Assembly: GCF_013359595.1 (NCBI RefSeq)
Contig: NZ_JABFMP010000049.1
Location: 1 to 45,333, forward strand
Length of the DNA: 45,333 bases
Origin: Pseudomonas sp. C1C7
GTDB taxonomy: Bacteria; Pseudomonadota; Gammaproteobacteria; Pseudomonadales; Pseudomonadaceae
Direction of reading: 5' to 3'
The translations under genes were made by a program, and so were the position numbers. Shown here piece by piece: positions 9,157 to 16,776 of this stretch; position 1 is the first letter of the stretch; every line of letters starts with the position of its first letter. Under the pieces are notes generated by a model. It was given only the letters and a program-made list of their open reading frames with translations, did no database searches and was not told the origin of the DNA.

Positions 9157-9906
9157 TCAGAAGGTATGGAACAGCATCAATCCGCCCTCGGCATCCGGGC
9201 TGGCATCGGAAAAGCCCTTGACCGCATACAGCTGGACTTTCCACTCATGGTTGAGCCGGTGCGTGAGAAACAAGGTCAGTTCCTGAATCTGCGAACCGGT
9301 GGAGACGACCCTGTCCCGCCAGTCATAGGAAAGTCCCGCCGACGTGCGGGTGGCTACGGGCATGGCAAAGCCCAGGGTGGCGAAGAACGGATCGTCGAAA
9401 TCGGTACCCGTCGGGTCGCCGTACTTCTTCCAGCCCAAGGTGGCGAAGCTGGTCATCCGGCCAAAGCCCTTGGCCACGTCGACCTGGGCGGTGTAGTCGG
9501 TTTTGCCGGTGCCCAGGCACTGGTCTTCATCGGCGGTGGGAAACTTGACCTTGCCGATCAGGTCCACCAGCAGCCCGCCTTCACTGCCATCGAGCAGTGC
9601 GTAATCGACGCTGGTAACGGTATCGCCCATGCCGCTTTCCACGTCCCGGCAACCGCCGGGCAGCGGATCGCCATCGGGGCCGACTTCGGGGTTGGTGATG
9701 CGCAGCCAAGGGACGGTGACCTTGTAGATCATGGGGCCGGTTTCGTACTTGGCCACGACCGGCACGTACCAGATTTCCGAGGTGGTGCCCGTGCCATAGT
9801 CGCCGCTGGAGTAATCGACGCCGATGGCGGTGCTGAAGGTATCGGCCAGGGCTGGTGCCGAAAGACTTGCCAGCAGGCTGGCAAAAAGGGAAAGCATGGG
9901 TCTCAT
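9157..9906 (-). CDS. Outer-membrane beta-barrel protein (MetA phenol-degradation/transporter-like)
   Basis: A 249-residue predicted exported protein. A signal peptide is visible (MRPMLSLFASLLASLSAPALA, cleavage after ALA near residue 21). The rest consists of alternating amphipathic strands rich in Gly, Thr and aromatics and ends in a terminal Phe (LMLFHTF), as outer-membrane barrels do. It resembles the short MetA-pathway/transporter-like barrel family. I set the start at 9906, where GAGGTG precedes an ATG; a GTG two codons upstream is the alternative. It is the last gene after DUF6502 and DUF5666 on the same strand, about 85 bp behind the latter, so co-transcription is possible. Ligand unknown. 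Confidence 0.72.
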   Translation of the reverse strand: MRPMLSLFASLLASLSAPALADTFSTAIGVDYSSGDYGTGTTSEIWYVPVVAKYETGPMIYKVTVPWLRITNPEVGPDGDPLPGGCRDVESGMGDTVTSVDYALLDGSEGGLLVDLIGKVKFPTADEDQCLGTGKTDYTAQVDVAKGFGRMTSFATLGWKKYGDPTGTDFDDPFFATLGFAMPVATRTSAGLSYDWRDRVVSTGSQIQELTLFLTHRLNHEWKVQLYAVKGFSDASPDAEGGLMLFHTF

Positions 9907-9991
9907 CTTCACCTCAAGTCCTGTCGAGAACTGTGATCGGACTTACCCAGCCTAGTTGCTTATTGACCGGTTGTAGAAATGACTGCGCCGC

Positions 9992-11782
9992 TCACTGGCG
10001 GCCTGATCGATCCGGACGTTCTGCCTTCTCGGTTTTCTCGACTTTCTCAACGCGCTCCGGGAGCTCTACTTTTTCCACCTTCTCGACCTTTTCCGGTCGC
10101 TCTACTTTCTCTACTTTTTCGACCTTCTCCGGTCGCTCCACTTTCTCGACTTTTTCAACTTTTTCCGGTCGTTCCACCTTTTCGACTTTCTCGACCTTCT
10201 CCGGTCGTTCCACCTTCTCGACCTTTTCTACTCTTTCTACTTTCTCGACCTTCTCAACTTTTTCGACTTTCTCGACTTTCTCGACTTTTTCAACCTTCTC
10301 TACCCTCTCGACCCTGTCAGACGGCCCGCTATTGTCGATTCTCTCGACTTTTTCAATCTTGTCGGACGGTCCGCTGTTGTCGATCCTTTCAGGCTGCTCA
10401 ACTTTCTCACCGCGCTCGGACTTGCCGGACTTGTCCACCGATTCGGACTTGCCGCTTTCACTGCGGTCGACGTGATCGCTGCCACCGCCCTTGCCACTGC
10501 GATCATCGAGGCTTTCATTGCGATCCCTTGAATCGCCGCTTCCATGACCGCTACTGCTGCGATCATCTGCGTTATTGGAGCCGCGCGAATCATCGGAGCC
10601 ATGCCCCGAGTCCTGCCCGGTGCCACTTTCCATCCGACCACGCCCCGAGTTATCGATGCGTTCACTGTTGAACTCGACACGGGTGGCCCGCACTTCCCGC
10701 CCGCCACTGAACACCCCGCTCACCCGGACCCGTTGGTCCACGGCCAATGCTTCGGAGCCCTCGCCGACAAACACGGTGTCGCGACCCAGTTTCACGTTGA
10801 AGCCACCCACCACCATGCGACCATCCTGCTTGCTCTGCACAAGACCTTCGATGACGGCTTCGCGCACCCGACCGGCAAACGGCAGGCTCGGATCGGGACG
10901 GCTTTGCGCCACTTCCAGCTGGCGACCGGACCACTGGCCACGCACCAGCACTTCCTGAGCCGGTGCCACACGAGTGCCCAGTTTCAAACCTTGCAGCGTA
11001 CCGGCGCGATCGACCGTACCGATGGCGCTGGCTTCCTTGAGGCCCGGCGCCCGTTCGATGCGGCTGGCCACCACTTGTCCCTGGGCATCGCGCAAGCCGC
11101 TGACCCGCACCGGATCGCCCGGCCGCAGCCCTTCGGCAACCCGGGCGCCTGCCGCCAGGCGCACCGGTTGCCCCATGACCCGCAGCGGGGCCTTGGCATC
11201 GGGCAGCGCGGTCAGCGGGCCTTCATACACGTTGATGATCGAAATGCGTCCGGCCTGCAGGCCGCGTTTGGTCGGGAAGGCTTCCACGGCCACCACCTGA
11301 CCGATCGCCAGATGCTCGCTGCTGGCGGCGACGCCGTTTTCGCTGACCGGCACGTCCTTGCCGAAATGCACTTCCATGCCATTGACGCAGATCGAGGCGA
11401 AGCCGGTGATGGTGCCGACGATACCGGTGCCGCCGGTACCGCCCGGGCTGAAGATCGGTGCCCCGGTGCCGCCCACGCCACCGTTATCACGATGAATGAC
11501 GGGGCCATCCACGCCGGCCGCCACCGCGCCGGTGCCACCGGTGCCGCCAGGACGCTGCCTGGTGACAGGCGCGCCAGCGCCGTTGCCCATGCCGCTGGTT
11601 TCGCTGCTGACGCCGGTTCCGCCGGTGCCACCGGGGAACTGCATGCCGGTTGCACCGGCCATGCCCACTTCATCGCGGCTCACACAGGCCGGCGCTGCAT
11701 CCACCCACGCCGAAGTCACCGGGTTCAAACCCAGAACCAGGACGAGCGTGACGGCACTGAAGCAGCGCTTGAGGGAAATCAT
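9992..11782 (-). CDS. Secreted DUF5666 protein with long Lys/Glu/Val repeat tail
   Basis: A 596-residue predicted exported protein. An N-terminal signal peptide (MISLKRCFSAVTLVLVLGL...) is followed by a Gly/Thr-rich stretch with several PGGTGGTG units. DUF5666-type beta domains come next (for example VNGMEVHFGKDVPVSENGV and later ERAPGLKEASAIGTVD), covering about residues 120-370. The C-terminal third is low complexity: a Ser/Asp/Gly-rich region and then about 100 residues built from a 12-residue unit VEKVEKVERPEK, ending RPDRSGRQ. DUF5666 is a family of unknown function found in exported bacterial proteins. The start overlaps the stop of the DUF6502 gene by 4 bp, so the two are translationally coupled. 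The highly charged tail may form an extended helix spanning or binding an envelope layer; that is inference. Confidence 0.82.
   Translation of the reverse strand: MISLKRCFSAVTLVLVLGLNPVTSAWVDAAPACVSRDEVGMAGATGMQFPGGTGGTGVSSETSGMGNGAGAPVTRQRPGGTGGTGAVAAGVDGPVIHRDNGGVGGTGAPIFSPGGTGGTGIVGTITGFASICVNGMEVHFGKDVPVSENGVAASSEHLAIGQVVAVEAFPTKRGLQAGRISIINVYEGPLTALPDAKAPLRVMGQPVRLAAGARVAEGLRPGDPVRVSGLRDAQGQVVASRIERAPGLKEASAIGTVDRAGTLQGLKLGTRVAPAQEVLVRGQWSGRQLEVAQSRPDPSLPFAGRVREAVIEGLVQSKQDGRMVVGGFNVKLGRDTVFVGEGSEALAVDQRVRVSGVFSGGREVRATRVEFNSERIDNSGRGRMESGTGQDSGHGSDDSRGSNNADDRSSSGHGSGDSRDRNESLDDRSGKGGGSDHVDRSESGKSESVDKSGKSERGEKVEQPERIDNSGPSDKIEKVERIDNSGPSDRVERVEKVEKVEKVEKVEKVEKVEKVERVEKVEKVERPEKVEKVEKVERPEKVEKVEKVERPEKVEKVEKVERPEKVEKVEKVELPERVEKVEKTEKAERPDRSGRQ
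10030..10320 (-). repeat. Tandem 36-bp coding repeats (VEKVEKVERPEK units)
   Basis: Within the DUF5666 gene the DNA is a degenerate tandem array of 36-bp units, on the plus strand made of TTCTCGACCTT/TTCCGGTCGCTCCAC-like blocks. The units encode four to five copies of VEKVEKVERPEK flanked by shorter VEK runs. Such arrays expand and contract by slippage, so copy number probably varies between strains. Confidence 0.85.
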
Positions 11783-12624
11783 GGTGCGGGTTTCACCGGC
11801 GAATGGGGCTCTGTGGGCTCAGTGTAGAAATAAAGTCCGATAGTGATGCGCTGGCGTTTGTCGATCGCCGGCAGATCCGCGTTTTCCAGATCCGCGGCGA
11901 GCCGGCTGAACTCCAGCAGCGTCTGCATGCCCTCGCTGGCCACGGCCTCGCGCAGTTTCTCGACGCTGACCGCACTCAGAGAATCATAGTGCACGCTACG
12001 TTCGAAGAGCGGTTCGCCGTCGCCGCTCAGGTTATGCACCGCGGCGCTGGCATGGTCGTGCAGGTTGTGGCCCAGATACGCAGCCTTTTCATCGAAGCCC
12101 TTCTGCGGCACGAAGGCCTGGGCTTCAAGGTGCACGCAATCCTGCTCATCGAGCCGTACGACGCCCAGGCGCAACCACTCGTCGAGCACCACCCGTGCGC
12201 GGATGTCGGTACTGATTTTCGCCACCAGGGCATCGAAGGAGCAGTCACCCCCGGCGCTGGCCAATCGCGGCAGCGGCAATGCATGACCGGAGCGTTTGCA
12301 GAATGGCTGACAGGTGGTCCAAGCGTTGACCAACTGTGCGCCCAGGGTGATGTTTTCCGGCAGGGTCGAGACCGACGCTTCGCTCTCGCTGCGCAGCCGC
12401 CGGACATCCTTGCGATGAACCCCGGTCAGCAGGCTGATGCGGCTGTCGCTCGGGGCCTTGTCGTCCAGGCGAAATTCCCGATCGGCCACATCGACGAAGA
12501 CTTCCTTGAGCAGATCGGCGAACACCGTGTAAGTGACCCCTTTGCGCAGCATCAGGCGCACGAGCGGGCGCATGACCCGTCGCAGGGCACTTATCAGAGA
12601 GGGAGGGAGTGTTGGCGATTGCAT
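11779..12624 (-). CDS. DUF6502 family protein, possible HTH protein
   Basis: A 281-residue soluble protein that I match to DUF6502, a family of unknown function. The N terminus (MRPLVRLMLRKGVTYTVFADLLKEVFVDVA) and the following SRISLLTGVHRKDVRRLR segment look like a winged-helix region with a recognition helix at about residues 60-78. The C-terminal half is helical without a recognised catalytic motif. No signal peptide or membrane helix is seen. It is the first gene of the DUF6502-DUF5666-barrel operon and overlaps DUF5666 by 4 bp. A dyad motif shared with the next gene's upstream region lies about 40 bp before its start (12659-12678). A regulatory DNA-binding role is inference from the HTH-like pattern. 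Confidence 0.8.
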   Translation of the reverse strand: MQSPTLPPSLISALRRVMRPLVRLMLRKGVTYTVFADLLKEVFVDVADREFRLDDKAPSDSRISLLTGVHRKDVRRLRSESEASVSTLPENITLGAQLVNAWTTCQPFCKRSGHALPLPRLASAGGDCSFDALVAKISTDIRARVVLDEWLRLGVVRLDEQDCVHLEAQAFVPQKGFDEKAAYLGHNLHDHASAAVHNLSGDGEPLFERSVHYDSLSAVSVEKLREAVASEGMQTLLEFSRLAADLENADLPAIDKRQRITIGLYFYTEPTEPHSPVKPAP

Positions 12625-12658
12625 TCAGCGAATTCCTTGACAGTTGACCCCAGTATAA

Positions 12659-12678
12659 CGACGCGGGAAAAAATCCCA
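12659..12678. promoter_or_regulatory. Shared dyad motif, copy 1 (upstream of DUF6502)
   Basis: Plus strand CGACGCGGGAAAAAATCCCA, with GGGA/TCCC arms around an A-tract. It is 18/20 identical to the minus-strand sequence at 13570-13589, upstream of the glycine-rich gene. It lies 35-54 bp before the DUF6502 start, a plausible operator or promoter position. Confidence 0.5.
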
Positions 12679-12774
12679 TACGAGCTTGTTGCCTTCTTTT
12701 CCGGGACAGCTGCAAGGTTTGCCAACCATGCATCGAATCGTGCATCAAAGGGGGCGTTTCGAGCCGAGTCACGC

Positions 12775-12809
12775 CTCATGCAAAACCCGCCCCCGAGGTT
12801 TTGCATGAG
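12775..12809 (-). terminator. Hairpin downstream of the glycine-rich protein gene
   Basis: A perfect 13-bp inverted repeat, CTCATGCAAAACC at 12775-12787 against its reverse complement at 12797-12809, with a 9-nt GC-rich loop. It begins about 20 bp after the stop codon of the glycine-rich gene. There is no clear T-run after it on the minus strand, so it may be an attenuator or RNA-stabilising hairpin rather than a classic intrinsic terminator. Confidence 0.55.
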
Positions 12810-12828
12810 CGCTCATTTGCTGCGCAGG

Positions 12829-13491
12829 TCAGCTCCTGTGATTGTCATCCCCCGGTTCGCCGCCGACGTGAACGCCGCGGTCATCACCCGGTTCGCCACC
12901 CACATGGTTGCCACGATTATCACCAGGCTCGCCGCCAACATGATTGCCATGGTCGTCGCCAGGCTCGCCCCCAACATGATTGCCATGATCGTCCCCGGGC
13001 TCACCGCCCACATGATTGCCATGATCATCGCCAGGCTCTCCACCAGCGTGATTGCCGTGATCGTCACCGGCTTCAGCATGATTGCCGTTGCGTCCGGAAT
13101 TCGAGTTCCCAGCGTGGTCCGAGCCCGCATTGCCGTGACCGCTGCCACTGTTGCCGCCACCATTGCCAGCATGACCGCCGCCGTCACCACCATTTCCGCT
13201 ACCGCCGCCATTTCCACCATGGCCGCCTCCGTTTCCGCTGCCACCACCGCCGCCGCCACCGTGACCACCGCCGTTACCGCCACCACCACCGCCTCCGTTA
13301 CCGCCACCGCCTCCACCGCCGTGACCACCACCGCCTCCACCGCCACCCCCGCCGCCATGTCCGCCACCTTCTTTGGCGTAAGCGCTGGAGTCGTGGGAAA
13401 TCGAATCAGGAATCAAAACAATGGATGCCGACAGCACACCACCGATGGCCATCGCCAATAGAGCCCGTTTGAACACTGCTTGAACTTGCAT
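12829..13491 (-). CDS. Secreted glycine-rich protein with 12-residue C-terminal repeats
   Basis: A 220-residue protein of no family I recognise. It starts MQVQAVFKRALLAMAIGGVL, a signal peptide or membrane anchor, with cleavage plausible near SAYA (about residue 40). A stretch almost purely of Gly, His, Asn and Ser follows (runs of GGGHGGGGG). The C-terminal 80 residues are tandem copies of GDDHGNHVGGEP (about six, drifting towards the C terminus, for example GDNRGNHV and GDDRGVHV). The start at 13491 is supported by an AGGAGGCGG site immediately upstream; the frame is open further but lacks such a site. The Asp/His-rich repeats could bind metal ions, which is inference. It lies upstream of the DUF6502 operon on the same strand. 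Confidence 0.75.
   Translation of the reverse strand: MQVQAVFKRALLAMAIGGVLSASIVLIPDSISHDSSAYAKEGGGHGGGGGGGGGGGHGGGGGGGNGGGGGGGNGGGHGGGGGGGSGNGGGHGGNGGGSGNGGDGGGHAGNGGGNSGSGHGNAGSDHAGNSNSGRNGNHAEAGDDHGNHAGGEPGDDHGNHVGGEPGDDHGNHVGGEPGDDHGNHVGGEPGDNRGNHVGGEPGDDRGVHVGGEPGDDNHRS
12842..13066 (-). repeat. Tandem 36-bp coding repeats (GDDHGNHVGGEP units)
   Basis: The 3' end of the glycine-rich gene is about six tandem 36-bp units, each encoding GDDHGNHVGGEP or a close variant. Units are contiguous with no spacer, and third-position differences show they are drifting copies. Confidence 0.88.
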
Positions 13492-13569
13492 ATTCCGCCT
13501 CCTGGTCATTACCGCGAGAAACGTCGAATCAAGTCGGGAATGGTCTTGAATGCTTTGGAATTCTGTGCG

Positions 13570-13589
13570 TGGGATTTTTTCCCACATCG
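13570..13589. promoter_or_regulatory. Shared dyad motif, copy 2 (upstream of glycine-rich gene)
   Basis: On the minus strand this reads CGATGTGGGAAAAAATCCCA, differing from the motif at 12659-12678 at only two positions. It can also be seen as a GTGGGA/TCCCAC hairpin around T5 on the plus strand. It lies about 80-100 bp before the glycine-rich gene start. Confidence 0.5.
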
Positions 13590-13713
13590 AAAAACTAGAC
13601 CCGTTTGGACGGACGTTCAAGGGGCGCAGGGAAAAGCCGACCGGTGGTTGGTCGGGGGGCGGTCAGGCACAACGATGACGCCGGCTGCCTGATACCACGT
13701 GGTGTTCTGGCGT

Positions 13714-13740
13714 TCATCGCGAGCAGGCTCGCTCCCACAG
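13714..13740. repeat. REP half-element (class B)
   Basis: TCATCGCGAGCAGGCTCGCTCC core followed by CACAG. The 383 bp between the glycine-rich gene and parA contain this half-element, the class A element at 13784-13853 and the dyad motif at 13570-13589. I see no gene in it. Confidence 0.65.
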
Positions 13741-13783
13741 GTTTTGTGGTGGATGTGAAACCTCTGGTCGACCCTGAATTTCT

Positions 13784-13853
13784 GTAGGAGCTGGCGAGTG
13801 CAACGAGGCTGCGATCTTTTAAGATCAAAAGATCGCAGCCTTCGGCAGCTCCT
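13784..13853. repeat. REP-like inverted repeat (class A, imperfect)
   Basis: Left arm GTAGGAGCTGGCGAGTGCAACGAGGCTGCGATC and right arm GATCGCAGCCTTCGGCAGCTCC around a short AT-rich centre. The GCTGCGATCTTTT/AAAAGATCGCAGC core is perfect. It lies just past the stop of the minus-strand parA gene. Confidence 0.8.
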
Positions 13854-13874
13854 TCACGGGTGTGGTGGGTGTGA

Positions 13875-14648
13875 TCAGCTGGCTTGTTCCAACGCCGAAA
13901 ACAGGCTCACGAACTCCTGCGACAGCTTGTGTCGTGGCGCCAGATGAATCATCGGCACCGACGCCTCATGGGACTCACGCATCTTGACCGTGCTGCTCAA
14001 GTAATCCGGCAACACCGGCAACCCTTCGGCCACCAGCTCATCGATCAGCGTCTTGTGCAAATTGGCCCGCGCCTCGAACTGGTTGACCACCACCCCTTCC
14101 ACAATCAACGACTCGTTGTGGTCAGCCCGCAACTCGCTGACTTGCGCAATGACGTTGTACAGCGCCTGGCGGGAGAAGCTGTCGCAGTCGAAGGGAATCA
14201 GCACCCGGTCAGCGGCGATCAGCGCGCTGTAGGTATAGAAATTCAGCGACGGCGGCGTATCGATATAAATGCGCTCGTAATCCTCGGAAAGCTCCACCAG
14301 CAGACGCCGCAGCTTGTTGATCTTGAACTTGGACTCAAGCTTCGCCTGCAAGTCCGTCAACTCGCGGCTGGCCGTGACCAGATGCAGATTGTTGTAGCGC
14401 GTATCGGTGATGGCCACGCGATTCTTCTTGCTGGCCGGGCCGCTGGACAGGGTCTGCTTGAAGAAATCGGCGATCCCCACGGGAATGTCATCGCCGGTAA
14501 GTCCTGTCAGATAGTGGGTCGAGTTGGCCTGGGGATCGAGATCCACCAGCAACGTCCTGTAGCCCTCCGCAGCACTGACTGCCGCGAGATTGCAGGCGAT
14601 GCTCGATTTGCCAACGCCTCCTTTTTGATTGAATACCGCTCGACGCAT
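13875..14648 (-). CDS. ParA/Soj family ATPase (orphan)
   Basis: A 257-residue P-loop ATPase of the ParA/MinD class. The deviant Walker A motif is clear near the N terminus (QKGGVGKSS, residues 8-16, with the signature Lys9). LLVDLDPQANSTHYL (Walker A' region) and RIYIDTPPSLNFYTYSALIAAD (Walker B-like) follow. No N-terminal DNA-binding extension is present, as in small type Ib or chromosomal ParA proteins. No parB-like gene is adjacent and the neighbours are unrelated, so this is not the oriC-linked parAB locus; an accessory role in positioning a protein complex or element is possible. A 9-bp inverted repeat lies upstream (14714-14740). Family call firm, cargo unknown. Confidence 0.9.
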   Translation of the reverse strand: MRRAVFNQKGGVGKSSIACNLAAVSAAEGYRTLLVDLDPQANSTHYLTGLTGDDIPVGIADFFKQTLSSGPASKKNRVAITDTRYNNLHLVTASRELTDLQAKLESKFKINKLRRLLVELSEDYERIYIDTPPSLNFYTYSALIAADRVLIPFDCDSFSRQALYNVIAQVSELRADHNESLIVEGVVVNQFEARANLHKTLIDELVAEGLPVLPDYLSSTVKMRESHEASVPMIHLAPRHKLSQEFVSLFSALEQAS

Positions 14649-14713
14649 GGGACCGACAACCTTATTAGGAATCCTTGTTGGCTACTGCACTCGATCATAA
14701 GAATGAAATATTT

Positions 14714-14740
14714 CAAAAATGTTTCCAAATGACATTTTTG
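14714..14740. promoter_or_regulatory. Inverted repeat between parA and sulP
   Basis: CAAAAATGT at 14714-14722 and ACATTTTTG at 14732-14740 form a perfect 9-bp inverted repeat with a 9-bp spacer. It sits in an AT-rich island 66-92 bp upstream of the parA start and 120-150 bp upstream of sulP. It is placed like an operator for a dimeric regulator; no protein is assigned. Confidence 0.45.
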
Positions 14741-14860
14741 TTTCACTTTCGAGTCAGCGATTGAGCCTGGACCATGGTTTTGACCCTGAAGTGACTTGCA
14801 AGTCGTGCGATTGAGCTAACGTCTAGATGTTCGCCTTGCCAGGTTAAGGACCACAGCACC

Positions 14861-16612
14861 ATGAGCCCTTCGGATTCTTCGCCGCCAGTTACGGAACCGG
14901 GTCGCATCGCACACAGGGGTACCGGCGGCAACACCGGTCCAAGCCGATGGCTGCCGGGGCTCAAAACACTGCGCGAGTACAAGATCGCCTGGCTGCGCCA
15001 CGACATCATGGCCGGCCTGGTGCTGACCACGATGCTGGTGCCGGTCGGCATCGCCTACGCCGTGGCATCCGGTGTTCCAGGCATTTATGGCCTGTACGCC
15101 ACCATCATTCCCCTCATCGCCTACGCCCTGTTCGGGCCGAGCCGGATCCTCGTACTCGGGCCGGATTCCTCGCTGGCTGCGGTGATTCTCGCCGTCATCC
15201 TGCCGCTGTCCGGTGGCGATCCCATGCGCGCCGTCGCCCTGGCCAGCATGATGGCGATCGTTTCGGGAGTGGTGTGCATTCTGGCGGGCATCGCGCGGCT
15301 CGGCTTCATTACCGAGTTACTGTCCAAGCCGATCCGCTACGGCTACATGAACGGGATCGCGCTGACGGTGTTGATCAGCCAGTTGCCGAAGCTGTTCGGG
15401 TTTTCCATCGATGCCGACGGTCCGTTGCGAAATGTGATGGCCATCGTCACGTCGATCCTGAACGGCAAGACCAACTGGGTGACCTTTGCGGTGGGCGCGG
15501 CGACGCTGGTGGTGATCCTGCTGCTCAAGGGCCACAAGCGTATTCCCGGGATTCTGATTGCCGTGGCGGGCGCGACGATTGTCGTGGGCATACTGGACCT
15601 CGGGGCGCGCGCCGGGGTCTCGATCCTCGGGCAACTGCCGCAAGGTTTGCCGGCATTCGCGATTCCGTGGATCACCCGCGAAGACATTGTTCCGGTGATC
15701 ATCGGCGGTTGCGCCGTCGCCCTGGTCTCGTTCGCCGATACCAGCGTGCTGTCCCGGGTCTACGCGGCACGCACGCGCACTTATGTCGACCCGAACCAGG
15801 AAATGGCCGGCCTGGGGTTTGCCAATCTGGCGGCCGGGTTCTTCCAGGGTTTCCCCATCAGCAGCAGTTCTTCGCGCACCCCGGTGGCCGAGGCCGCTGG
15901 GGCGAAAACCCAGCTGACCGGCGTGGTCGGCGCGGTGGCGGTGGCGGTGTTGCTGATGGTCGCGCCGAACCTGCTGGAACACCTGCCCAATAGCGCACTG
16001 GCTGCAGTAGTGATCGCCTCGGCCATCGGCCTGATCGAAATCACCGACCTGCGTCGCATCTACCGCATGCAACGTTGGGAGTTCTGGCTGTCGATCGTCT
16101 GCACCATTGGCGTGGCGGTGTTCGGGGCCATCGAGGGCATCGGCATCGCCATCGTGATCGCCGTCATCGAATTCCTCTGGGATGGCTGGCGCCCCTACTC
16201 CGCCGTGCTCGGCCAGGCCCAGGGCGTGAAGGGTTTCCACGACATCCAGCGCTACCCGGACGCCACCCTGATCCCCGGCCTGGTGCTGTTTCGCTGGGAC
16301 GCTTCGCTGTTTTTCGCCAACGCCGAACTGTTCCACGATCGCGTGCTGGACGCCATCGCCGCATCGCCAACGCCGGTGCGCTGGCTGGTGATTGCGGCAG
16401 AACCGATCACCAGTGTGGATGTGACCTCTGCCGACATGCTGTCGGAGCTGGACGACACTTTGAAGGCGGCGGGGATCGAGTTGTGTCTGGCGGAGATGAA
16501 GGATCCGGTGAAGGACAAGCTCAAGCGGTTCGGGTTGTTCGAGAAGCTGGGTGAAGGGGCGTTTTTTCCGACGGTGGATGATGCGGTGAGTAACTACCTT
16601 TCGAAAATCTGA
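14861..16612 (+). CDS. SulP-family inorganic anion transporter with STAS domain
   Basis: A 583-residue inner-membrane transporter of the SLC26/SulP family. The N-terminal signature region is visible (GLVLTTMLVPVGIAYAVASGVPGIYGLYA), with about ten to fourteen hydrophobic helices to residue 440. A cytoplasmic STAS domain (about 445-575) contains LFRWDASLFFANAELFHDRV and the following VDVTSADMLSEL. An AAGGA site precedes the ATG at 14861. SulP proteins carry sulfate, bicarbonate, dicarboxylates or other anions. There is no carbonic anhydrase or sulfate assimilation gene next door to fix the substrate. It is transcribed alone, divergent from parA, and ends at a long REP-like inverted repeat. Confidence 0.92.
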   Translation: MSPSDSSPPVTEPGRIAHRGTGGNTGPSRWLPGLKTLREYKIAWLRHDIMAGLVLTTMLVPVGIAYAVASGVPGIYGLYATIIPLIAYALFGPSRILVLGPDSSLAAVILAVILPLSGGDPMRAVALASMMAIVSGVVCILAGIARLGFITELLSKPIRYGYMNGIALTVLISQLPKLFGFSIDADGPLRNVMAIVTSILNGKTNWVTFAVGAATLVVILLLKGHKRIPGILIAVAGATIVVGILDLGARAGVSILGQLPQGLPAFAIPWITREDIVPVIIGGCAVALVSFADTSVLSRVYAARTRTYVDPNQEMAGLGFANLAAGFFQGFPISSSSSRTPVAEAAGAKTQLTGVVGAVAVAVLLMVAPNLLEHLPNSALAAVVIASAIGLIEITDLRRIYRMQRWEFWLSIVCTIGVAVFGAIEGIGIAIVIAVIEFLWDGWRPYSAVLGQAQGVKGFHDIQRYPDATLIPGLVLFRWDASLFFANAELFHDRVLDAIAASPTPVRWLVIAAEPITSVDVTSADMLSELDDTLKAAGIELCLAEMKDPVKDKLKRFGLFEKLGEGAFFPTVDDAVSNYLSKI

Positions 16613-16627
16613 ACCGAACACAATCCA

Positions 16628-16760
16628 TGTAGCAGCTGGCGCAGCCTGCGTCCGGCTGCGAAGCAGTCGCAAAACCTGAATACGAGGTCTGCCTGACACA
16701 CCGCGTGGGCTGATTTCACGACGGCTGCGCAGCCGGACGCAGGCTGCGCCAGCTGCTACA
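16628..16760. repeat. REP-like inverted repeat (class C, 33-bp perfect arms)
   Basis: The arm at 16628-16660 (starting TGTAGCAGCTGGCGCAGCCT) is the exact reverse complement of 16728-16760, separated by 67 bp. The element fills the gap between convergent sulP and MFS genes and could act as a two-way terminator. The same family occurs at 21306-21438 and as a half at 19819-19847. Confidence 0.9.
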
Positions 16761-16776
16761 GGATCTCATCGTCTGG

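Noticed and set aside
12842..13066. CRISPR-like 36-bp periodicity
   Set aside because: The units are contiguous without spacers, keep an open frame and drift at third positions, so they are coding tandem repeats. No cas genes are present.
11803..13461. 552-codon plus-strand frame with Thr/Ala-rich C terminus
   Set aside because: It is antisense to DUF6502 and to the glycine-rich gene. The repetitive T/A tail is only the reverse reading of the Gly codon runs.
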